Shown one piece after another: positions 1 to 5,181 of a stretch of DNA of 7,144 bases. The position numbers and the translations under genes were made by a program. Every line of letters starts with the position of its first letter. The stretch's first letter is position 1. The notes below the pieces were generated by a model. It made no database searches. It was not told the DNA's origin and worked only from the letters and a program-made list of their open reading frames with translations. The DNA is from Chloroflexota bacterium (GTDB lineage Bacteria > Chloroflexota > Limnocylindria > Limnocylindrales > CSP1-4): contig JACCVB010000178.1 of NCBI GenBank assembly GCA_013698385.1, forward strand, positions 1 to 7,144, written 5' to 3'.

Positions 1-558
1 CAGGCCCGCGAGGGGATCTCGCTCAGCTACGTTCCCTTCGTCATCAAGGCGGCCGTCGACGCCCTCCGGACCTTCCCGACCTTCAACGCGCACTGGACCG
101 AGCCCGGACTCCTGGTCAAACGGCGCATCCACATGGGCGTCGCGGTCGCCGTCGATGACGGCCTACTCGTACCGGTCGTCCGGGACGTGGACCAGCTCAG
201 CATCAGCGGCCTCAACCGGGCCATCGCCGACGTCGCCGCCCGCGCCCGGGCGGGCAAGCTCAAGCTGGACGACTACGGGGGCAGCACCTTCACGATCGAC
301 AACACCGGCTGGTTCGGCTCCAACCTCACGATGCCGATCATCAACGTGCCCGAAGTCGCGATCCTGACGATGGAGGCCATCACCAAGCGGCCGGTCGTGC
401 AGGAAACGCCGGACGGCGACGTCATCGCGATCCGCCAGATGATGAACATGGTCCTGGCCATCGATCACCGCGCGAACGACGGGGCCCAGGCCGCCGCGTT
501 CCTGAAGGCGGTCAAGACCTGGCTCGAGGCCGTGGGGCCGGACACGCCTGTCTACTGA
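1..558 (+). CDS. 2-oxoacid dehydrogenase E2 acyltransferase, C-terminal catalytic part (5' end outside window)
   Basis: This is the catalytic domain of a dihydrolipoamide acyltransferase, which moves the acyl group from the lipoyl arm to CoA in the core of a pyruvate-, branched-chain- or related 2-oxoacid dehydrogenase complex in the cytoplasm. The reading frame is open from base 1 and gives 185 residues ending in TGA at 556-558. The family active-site motif DHRANDGA is at residues 155-162, with catalytic His156 and Asp160. The upstream STFTIDNTG (95-103) and PIINVPEVAIL (112-122) blocks are also typical. DHRxxDGA, with Ala after DG, resembles pyruvate/branched-chain E2 more than the oxoglutarate type, which usually has Arg there; this is a weak guide. 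The lipoyl and subunit-binding domains must lie upstream of the window. lipA, whose product builds the lipoyl cofactor this enzyme uses, is three genes downstream. Family assignment is very secure; the substrate is not determined. Confidence 0.94.
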   Translation, partial: QAREGISLSYVPFVIKAAVDALRTFPTFNAHWTEPGLLVKRRIHMGVAVAVDDGLLVPVVRDVDQLSISGLNRAIADVAARARAGKLKLDDYGGSTFTIDNTGWFGSNLTMPIINVPEVAILTMEAITKRPVVQETPDGDVIAIRQMMNMVLAIDHRANDGAQAAAFLKAVKTWLEAVGPDTPVY

Positions 559-561
559 CCA

Positions 562-609
562 CGGCCCCCGCCTCGACCCCGGCCCCGGCCGCCGCCCCGC
601 CCCCGACCC
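562..609. other. C-tract-rich intergenic segment (G-rich on the - strand)
   Basis: The gap between the E2 and SDR genes holds six runs of three to five C: 565-569, 577-580, 583-586, 595-598, 600-604 and 607-609. The complementary strand therefore has closely spaced G runs that could form a G-quadruplex, and the transcript would be strongly C-rich. No Shine-Dalgarno or clear -10 box precedes the SDR start at 637. A role in attenuation or Rho loading is possible, but high-GC composition alone could also explain the tract. Confidence 0.45.
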
Positions 610-636
610 GGTCGACGGCGACTGCCAGCCTCCCTG

Positions 637-1608
637 ATGCGCGTCTTCGTCACCGGAGGTGCCGGCTTCATCGGTCTCGCCGTCGTCCGTCGCCTTGTCG
701 CGCGAGGTGATCGGGTGGTGGCCGTGGTCCGCGACCCGAGTCGATCGGACGACCTGCAAGACCTCGGGGTGGAGGTTCGTGGCGGCGACCTGTCGCGGCC
801 GGCTGCCATCGCCGAGGCGATGCGCGACGCGGACGCCGGCATCCACATCGCGGGCATGTACCGGATCGGCATCCCGGCCCGCGACCGCCCGCAGATGCTG
901 GACGCGAACGTGGGTGCCACGCTGCGAGTCCTGGACGCGGCCGCGGTGGTCAAGCTCCCGCGACTCGTCCACGTCTCGACCATCAATGTCTTTGGCGACA
1001 CGAAGGGCCGGATCGTCGATGAGCGCTACCGACGCGATCTGTCCCTCGGATTCCTGAGCTACTACGACGAGACGAAGTTCCTGGCCCACCGCGCGGTCGT
1101 GGAGCGCATCGTCGCCGGTGCCCCGGTCATCGTGGCGATGCCGGGCGTGACCTATGGCCCGCGCGATCATTCCTCGATCGGTGCCCAGTTGAAGGCCGCG
1201 CACGACGGATCGCTGGCCTACCAGGCGCTCGGCGACACCGGTATCTCCGCGGTCCATGTGGATGATGTCGCGGCAGGCATCGTCGCCGCCCTGGACCGCG
1301 GTCGAGTTGGCGAGTCGTATGTGATCGGCGGGGAGAACCTGAGCCTGCGCGACGCCATCGCCACGGCTGCGAGTGTGGGGCGTCACGGGCCGCCCCGGCT
1401 GGTCATCCCGGATGCCGTGGTTCGCATCGGCACGCTGGCGCCTGCGTGGCTGGCCCGTGCCGCAGGCCTTCCCGATGATCTCCGCGAGGTCTGGCGTACG
1501 ACGCACGGCGTGACCTACTGGGCCTCGTCGGCCAAGGCGGCCGCAGCGCTCGGGTATGCGCCGCGCGACCTTGCCAGCGGCGTGCGGGCGGCCTATGAGG
1601 GTGATTGA
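637..1608 (+). CDS. NAD(P)-dependent epimerase/dehydratase-like oxidoreductase (extended SDR)
   Basis: This 323-residue protein belongs to the extended short-chain dehydrogenase/reductase family (NAD-dependent epimerase/dehydratase, dihydroflavonol-reductase-like branch). The N-terminal Rossmann motif TGGAGFIG is at residues 6-13. The active site is visible as Ser114/Thr115 in VSTINVFG and Tyr143-xxx-Lys147 in SYYDETK. Arg32 after the second beta strand (VVRDPSR) favours NADP(H) over NAD(H), by family precedent. Asp50 in GGDLS would contact the adenine ring. Length is normal for the family. The ATG at 637 starts exactly at the first Rossmann strand, so the start is convincing although no ribosome binding site precedes it. 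The substrate cannot be read from the sequence; sugar nucleotides, flavonol-like ketones and sterol-like ketones are all possible in this branch. Its 3' end overlaps the next gene, which suggests co-transcription and coupled translation with the lipoprotein. Confidence 0.92.
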   Translation: MRVFVTGGAGFIGLAVVRRLVARGDRVVAVVRDPSRSDDLQDLGVEVRGGDLSRPAAIAEAMRDADAGIHIAGMYRIGIPARDRPQMLDANVGATLRVLDAAAVVKLPRLVHVSTINVFGDTKGRIVDERYRRDLSLGFLSYYDETKFLAHRAVVERIVAGAPVIVAMPGVTYGPRDHSSIGAQLKAAHDGSLAYQALGDTGISAVHVDDVAAGIVAALDRGRVGESYVIGGENLSLRDAIATAASVGRHGPPRLVIPDAVVRIGTLAPAWLARAAGLPDDLREVWRTTHGVTYWASSAKAAAALGYAPRDLASGVRAAYEGD

Positions 1609-2113
1609 GCCCACCGAACCCGCGTGGTCGCTCGACACACCACGCCGACGTCTGACGCCGAAGCGCTCCGCGATCCTGGCTGCCCTCGCCACGCTCGGGG
1701 GGCTCGTCGCGCTCGTGTCCGGCTGCACGCTCTCCCCGGTGGCGCTCGACGGGCCGATCGCGGTGAACCTGCACATCCGAGCATCGGCCGACACGGTCGA
1801 GGTGGATGCCCCCGGCTGGTTCGCGCCGACATCCTCGATCTACATCTGTGCCGCGGAACCGCCGCCGCTGCCCGAGCCCGGCCCGGAGCGTGACGGCTGG
1901 ACACCGGGCCCGGGCTGCCACGCCTACGGCACCCACCCGAGCAAGGACGGATTGGCGGTCGACCTGCCCCTGGCCGACCTCGGCGTCAGGGAGCGACCGG
2001 CGTTCGCCGCCGCCCCGGATTGGACCCTGCTTCTCCTGTCGGTCGAAGGGGACCGCGTCACGAGCGCCGTGCGCAGCCAGTTTCGTCGGCCGAACGGCTT
2101 CGCGGTGTCCTGA
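1595..2113 (+). CDS. putative small lipoprotein of unknown function
   Basis: I do not recognise this protein family. From the ATG at 1595 it has 172 residues. A basic stretch (PRRRLTPKR, 16-24) is followed by a hydrophobic segment (about 25-43) ending in the lipobox LVSGC, with Cys44 as the expected lipidated residue, so the mature protein should be anchored on the outer face of the membrane. The mature part is rich in Pro, Gly and acidic residues and has two more cysteines, Cys85 and Cys108, that could form a disulfide outside the cell. The n-region of about 24 residues is long for a lipoprotein signal. The start overlaps the SDR gene by 14 bases; a GTG at 1601 in the same frame is an alternative, and a further in-frame ATG at 1556 would add 13 residues. 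No TANNNT box sits at the usual place, which fits translational coupling to the SDR gene. Coding status is supported by the signal architecture and the tight fit between neighbours. Confidence 0.72.
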   Translation: MRVIEPTEPAWSLDTPRRRLTPKRSAILAALATLGGLVALVSGCTLSPVALDGPIAVNLHIRASADTVEVDAPGWFAPTSSIYICAAEPPPLPEPGPERDGWTPGPGCHAYGTHPSKDGLAVDLPLADLGVRERPAFAAAPDWTLLLLSVEGDRVTSAVRSQFRRPNGFAVS

Positions 2114-2114
2114 G

Positions 2115-2120
2115 TACACT
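2115..2120 (+). promoter_or_regulatory. -10-like box TACACT, leaderless promoter candidate for lipA
   Basis: TACACT fits the TANNNT -10 pattern and is separated by six bases (CCGGAG) from the lipA ATG at 2127. That spacing would place the transcription start at or next to the ATG, giving a leaderless mRNA. No recognisable -35 box was seen. The box lies directly after the lipoprotein stop codon. The same arrangement precedes the genes at 3221 and 5182. Confidence 0.5.
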
Positions 2121-2126
2121 CCGGAG

Positions 2127-3182
2127 ATGCCCCGCGAGTTGCCCATGTTCGAGACGACGTCGCCAGCGGCCGCCCACCACGAACGACCCGATCTGCCGAT
2201 CTCCATGGGCGGCGGGCTCGTCGGTTTGCCCGCAGCGGACGGGTCCACGGCCCAGCGCCGCCACCCGGACTGGATCCGCGCCCGGATGCCGTCAGGCCAC
2301 GACTATCACGAGCTGAAGGGCCTGCTTCGCGGGCTGGACCTCAACACCGTCTGCGAGGAAGCCCGCTGCCCGAACATCGGGGAGTGCTGGGATCAGCGCA
2401 CCGCCACGATCATGATCCTGGGCGACACCTGCACCCGGGCATGCGGCTTCTGCGCGGTCAAGACCGGAAGGCCGACGTGGTTCGACGACGACGAGCCGCG
2501 CCGCGTCGCCCTGGCGATCGGCGCGCTCGGCCTTGAGCACGTGGTCGTGACCAGCGTGGCGCGCGACGACCTGCCCGACGGCGGCTCGCGCATCTTCGCC
2601 GAGACGATCCTCGCGATGCGCGCGACGAGCCCGGGGATGGGCATCGAGGTCCTGATCCCCGATTTCGACGGTGCCGACGACCGACTGCGCACCGTCATGG
2701 ACGCCAGACCGGACATCCTCAACCACAACCTTGAGACCGTGAAGCGGCTGCAGAAGCCGGTGCGCAAGCGGGCGCGCTGGGACCGCAGCCTGTACGTGCT
2801 GCGGCGGGCCACGGAGATGGCCCGGGAGATCGGCTACCCGGTCCACACGAAATCGAGCCTGATGGTCGGCCTCGGCGAGACCCGCGACGAGCTCCAGGAG
2901 GCGTTCGAGGCCCTTCGCGACAACGAGGTCGACATCCTGACCATCGGCCAGTACCTGCGGCCCTCGCTCCAGCACCTGCCGCTGAAGCGGTACTACCACC
3001 CGGACGAGTTCGCCGAGATGAAGGTCGCCGCGCTCGAGCTTGGGTTCAAGCACGTCGAGTCCGCACCCCTCGTCCGTTCCAGCTACCACGCCCGCGACCA
3101 GGTCCCCGGCGCCGAACTCAAGCGCCTCCGCCGCCAGGCCAGCCTCGACGCGGAGGGCCGCATCGTCCCCCTCGCCGGCTGA
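2127..3182 (+). CDS. lipA: lipoyl synthase (radical SAM)
   Basis: LipA inserts two sulfur atoms at C6 and C8 of protein-bound octanoyl groups to make lipoyl cofactor, in the cytoplasm. All hallmarks are present in the 351-residue product. The auxiliary-cluster motif CEEARCPNIGECW supplies Cys76, Cys81 and Cys87 (C-x4-C-x5-C). The radical-SAM motif CTRACGFC supplies Cys102, Cys106 and Cys109. The C-terminal RSSYHA (317-322) carries the Ser that ligates the sacrificial cluster. VARDDLPDGG (144-153) and NHNLETV (199-205) are also family-typical. I place the start at ATG 2127 because the TACACT box lies six bases upstream and the lipoprotein gene ends just before; ATG 2145 is a possible later start. 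The roughly 45 residues before the conserved core are longer than usual and low in conserved features. The substrate-bearing partner is probably the E2 encoded upstream. Confidence 0.97.
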   Translation: MPRELPMFETTSPAAAHHERPDLPISMGGGLVGLPAADGSTAQRRHPDWIRARMPSGHDYHELKGLLRGLDLNTVCEEARCPNIGECWDQRTATIMILGDTCTRACGFCAVKTGRPTWFDDDEPRRVALAIGALGLEHVVVTSVARDDLPDGGSRIFAETILAMRATSPGMGIEVLIPDFDGADDRLRTVMDARPDILNHNLETVKRLQKPVRKRARWDRSLYVLRRATEMAREIGYPVHTKSSLMVGLGETRDELQEAFEALRDNEVDILTIGQYLRPSLQHLPLKRYYHPDEFAEMKVAALELGFKHVESAPLVRSSYHARDQVPGAELKRLRRQASLDAEGRIVPLAG

Positions 3183-3208
3183 CCCGGACGGGGCCGAGAC
3201 TCCTCGGG

Positions 3209-3214
3209 TATCCT
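3209..3214 (+). promoter_or_regulatory. -10-like box TATCCT, leaderless promoter candidate for the deaminase-like gene
   Basis: TATCCT fits TANNNT and is followed by six bases (CGGGAC) and then the GTG at 3221. The spacing equals that before lipA and the acyl-CoA dehydrogenase and supports GTG 3221 as the true start. No -35 element was seen. The box sits in the 38-base gap after lipA, so the deaminase gene could be transcribed independently of lipA. Confidence 0.5.
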
Positions 3215-3220
3215 CGGGAC

Positions 3221-4273
3221 GTGGTCCAGAGGCTCGCCCGACGCATCCCGCTGGCGGAGCTCCATTGCCATCTCGGCGGCGCGGTCACTCCGGCCATCAT
3301 GTGGGGCATCGCCCATTCCCAGGGCATCAAGCTGCCGACCAAGGACTACTGGGCCTTCCGGGACATGATCACCATCTCCCGCCGGACCCAGAGCTTTGAC
3401 GGGTACCTCCAGCTCTTTCACTGGACCGAGCTCATCCAGAGCTCGCCGCTGGCCGTGGAGCGCAGCGTCTACGAGGTCGTCGGCGGGGCCTATCGCAAGA
3501 ACAACGTCACCACGATGGAGCTGCGCTTCAACCCGATGAAGCGCAACCGCGGCGGCGAGCAGGATCTCGATCACATCATCGCCGCGGCGGTTCGCGGGAT
3601 GGACCGGGCCACGCTCGAATATCCGGTCAAGCCGGGCCTCATCTTCTGCCTGGACCGGGCGTTTCCCTATGACCTCAACGAGATCATCGTGGAGAAGGCC
3701 ATCGCCTGGCGCGATCGCGGCGTCGTGGGTGTCGATATCGCCGGTCCGGAGGCATCGACCTTCCGCGTCGCCGACTATCGACGGCTCTTCCGGCGCGCTC
3801 GCCAGTTCGGGCTGGGAATCACCGTCCATACCGGCGAATCGGGCCCGATCGAGGAGGTCGCGCGCGTCGTCGAGTTGCTCGAGCCCGACCGCATCGGCCA
3901 CGGCGTGAAGGCGGCCTACGACCCGCGGGCGATGTCCATGATCCGCGAGCGTGGCATCGTCCTCGAGATCTGCCCGACGTCCAACTTGAACACGAAGGTC
4001 GTGTCCGGATGGGACGAGTTCCGCTGGATCTTCGACACGCTGCGGCGCAACGAGGTCCGTTTCACCATCAACACGGACGGTCCGGAGATCCTCAAGACCT
4101 ACATCCGCGACGAGATGGCCCAGCTCGGTCGGCTCGGGATCCTGTCCGTGGCGGACCAGGAATTGGCGGCAGCCACGTCGCTGGCCTCGTCCTTCGTGCC
4201 GAATGTCTCCGATGTGCCGGCAGCCGGCCTCAAGCCCGCCCGTCGCGAGGTCGTCGAGCGCGAGGAGGCGTAA
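3221..4273 (+). CDS. adenosine deaminase superfamily protein with altered substrate-pocket residues
   Basis: This 350-residue protein (GTG start) has the metal-dependent TIM-barrel hydrolase fold of the adenosine/AMP deaminase family. Visible active-site elements are His15 and His17 in LHCHLGG, the purine-loop glycine Gly175 in DIAGPE, metal ligand His203 and catalytic Glu206 in VHTGES, catalytic His227 in RIGHGV, CPTSN, and metal ligand Asp286 in NTDGPE. The hydrolytic machinery is therefore complete. In classical adenosine deaminase the first motif is HxHLDG and the last is TDDP; the Asp in each contacts the ribose 5'-hydroxyl and purine N7. Here both are Gly (Gly19, Gly287). I infer that the enzyme probably deaminates or hydrolyses a different purine-like substrate, so no gene symbol is given. 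Length is normal for the family. It follows lipA by 38 bases with its own -10-like box; the context gives no clue to the substrate. Confidence 0.9.
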   Translation: MVQRLARRIPLAELHCHLGGAVTPAIMWGIAHSQGIKLPTKDYWAFRDMITISRRTQSFDGYLQLFHWTELIQSSPLAVERSVYEVVGGAYRKNNVTTMELRFNPMKRNRGGEQDLDHIIAAAVRGMDRATLEYPVKPGLIFCLDRAFPYDLNEIIVEKAIAWRDRGVVGVDIAGPEASTFRVADYRRLFRRARQFGLGITVHTGESGPIEEVARVVELLEPDRIGHGVKAAYDPRAMSMIRERGIVLEICPTSNLNTKVVSGWDEFRWIFDTLRRNEVRFTINTDGPEILKTYIRDEMAQLGRLGILSVADQELAAATSLASSFVPNVSDVPAAGLKPARREVVEREEA

Positions 4274-4335
4274 ACCTGCTCCGCTCGCCTGGGCCCGCGC
4301 GTCGATCATCGCCCGTGGCCCGCGGTCGCGCCGCG

Positions 4336-5046
4336 TCAGTCGGTCGCGCTCCCGAGTCGATACGTGCAACACCGGTCGCCCGCCGCGATATGCGTCTCGC
4401 GCTGGACATCGCCGCCGAGGATCTCGCGGAACAGGTCGAGCTCGGCGCGGCAGGCAGCGGCGTGGTCGGCGGAGATCCGGTAGATCGCGCAATTGCGCTC
4501 GATCAGGCGCACGACGCCGTCCGGCCCGACCTGCGCCTCCGCGAGATAGCCCTGCTCGTCCTGGATGACGGCAAGCTCACGGACCCGGTCGATGAGGGGC
4601 GCATCCGGGGGCAGACGCTCGGCCAGGCGCTGGCGGACCCGATCGCGGGTCAAACGCCGCCGTTCATCGAAGACGCCTGTGATCAGCTCGTCTCCCCCGA
4701 TCGATCGGATCGCCGCGAGCAGCCCGTTGGCCAAACCGTCGTAGTTGGTCGGGAAGAGATCCTGGGCCGCCTCCGTGACGTCGTACAGGTGACGCGGGCG
4801 CCCGACTCCATGCTTGACCGCCTGACGACTGACCAGGCCCGCCTGTTCCAGGCTGTGCAGCTGTTGGAGCACGCCGGTCCGGCTGACCCCGAGGGCCGCC
4901 GCGAGGGCCTCCGGCGACGACGGTCCGAGGGAACGCAGGCGAACGAGGAGGTCGCGTCGGAGCGTGGACGATCCGTTGATCGACGCGAGCGCATCCGTGG
5001 GCGTCGGGGCAAGTGGCGATGTGGTCGTGGTGCTCGACTCGGGCAT
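4336..5046 (-). CDS. SufR-like winged-helix transcriptional regulator with C-terminal cysteines
   Basis: This 236-residue DNA-binding protein has a winged helix at about residues 30-92: SPEALAAALGVSRTGVLQQL forms the helix-turn-helix and KHGVGRPRHLYDVTEAA the wing, a pattern typical of SufR/DeoR-ArsR-like regulators. The C-terminal part resembles the Fe-S-sensing domain of SufR. Cys186 and Cys199 are spaced C-x12-C, followed by Cys226 and Cys227 in RCCTYRL. SufR proteins repress the suf Fe-S assembly genes with a cluster held by four spread cysteines; here the third cysteine of the cyanobacterial pattern is absent and two adjacent cysteines stand at the last position. Cluster binding is thus plausible but uncertain, with His219 a possible extra ligand. 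No suf genes are in the window. It is divergent from the acyl-CoA dehydrogenase gene over 135 bases, so that gene is a candidate target. The first 28 residues are Ser/Thr/Pro-rich; the start could lie slightly later. Convergent with the deaminase gene (62-base gap). Confidence 0.85.
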   Translation of the reverse strand: MPESSTTTTSPLAPTPTDALASINGSSTLRRDLLVRLRSLGPSSPEALAAALGVSRTGVLQQLHSLEQAGLVSRQAVKHGVGRPRHLYDVTEAAQDLFPTNYDGLANGLLAAIRSIGGDELITGVFDERRRLTRDRVRQRLAERLPPDAPLIDRVRELAVIQDEQGYLAEAQVGPDGVVRLIERNCAIYRISADHAAACRAELDLFREILGGDVQRETHIAAGDRCCTYRLGSATD

Positions 5047-5055
5047 CGTCGTCGA

Positions 5056-5061
5056 AGGCTA
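5056..5061 (-). promoter_or_regulatory. -10-like box TAGCCT upstream of the SufR-like gene
   Basis: On the - strand TAGCCT lies nine bases before the ATG whose first base is 5046. This is three bases more than in the other genes and would give a leader of only a few bases. No -35 box is apparent and no Shine-Dalgarno sequence could fit. It is weaker evidence than the boxes at 2115, 3209 and 5170. Confidence 0.35.
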
Positions 5062-5169
5062 GCACTCGCGCTCCGATGGCGCACCGCTTCGGACCCCCAC
5101 GGATCGGCCCGCTGGGTGCCGGCCGCTGAACCGAGGTGGCCGACGACCAGCCGAAGGGGCAACCGGTGC

Positions 5170-5175
5170 TACGCT
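5170..5175 (+). promoter_or_regulatory. -10-like box TACGCT, leaderless promoter candidate for the acyl-CoA dehydrogenase
   Basis: TACGCT fits TANNNT and is separated by CCGGCC from the ATG at 5182, the same six-base spacing as for lipA and the deaminase-like gene. It lies inside a true intergenic region between divergent genes, where a promoter is required, which makes it the best supported of the boxes. No clear -35 hexamer was found 16-18 bases upstream. Confidence 0.6.
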
Positions 5176-5181
5176 CCGGCC

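Noticed and set aside
626..631. CAGCCT five bases before the SDR start as a -10 box
   Set aside because: It lacks the leading T of TANNNT and its spacing differs from the other genes; the SDR gene may be read from upstream.
163..1794. Long open frame on the - strand (543 codons) across the E2, SDR and lipoprotein genes
   Set aside because: It is antisense to clearly coding E2 and SDR genes, is Arg/Asp/Gly-rich with no recognisable domain, and reflects the third-position GC bias of the + strand genes.
1806..2126. Upstream in-frame extension of lipA overlapping the lipoprotein gene
   Set aside because: It has Arg/Pro-rich, non-conserved content, LipA proteins do not carry it, and the -10-like box at 2115 points to the start at 2127.
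4321..4335. Possible hairpin CGCGG-TCGCG-CCGCG between convergent genes, as a terminator
   Set aside because: It is a five-base stem with no following T tract on either strand; such stems arise often by chance in this GC range.
3083..4492. Long open frame on the - strand (469 codons) across the end of lipA and the deaminase gene
   Set aside because: It is antisense to two well-supported genes, has no family motif, and its composition is that of a codon-bias shadow.
4009..5181. Upstream in-frame extension of the acyl-CoA dehydrogenase frame
   Set aside because: The frame stays open by GC bias but runs antisense to the SufR-like gene and overlaps the deaminase gene; family similarity begins at ATG 5182, which has a TANNNT box.
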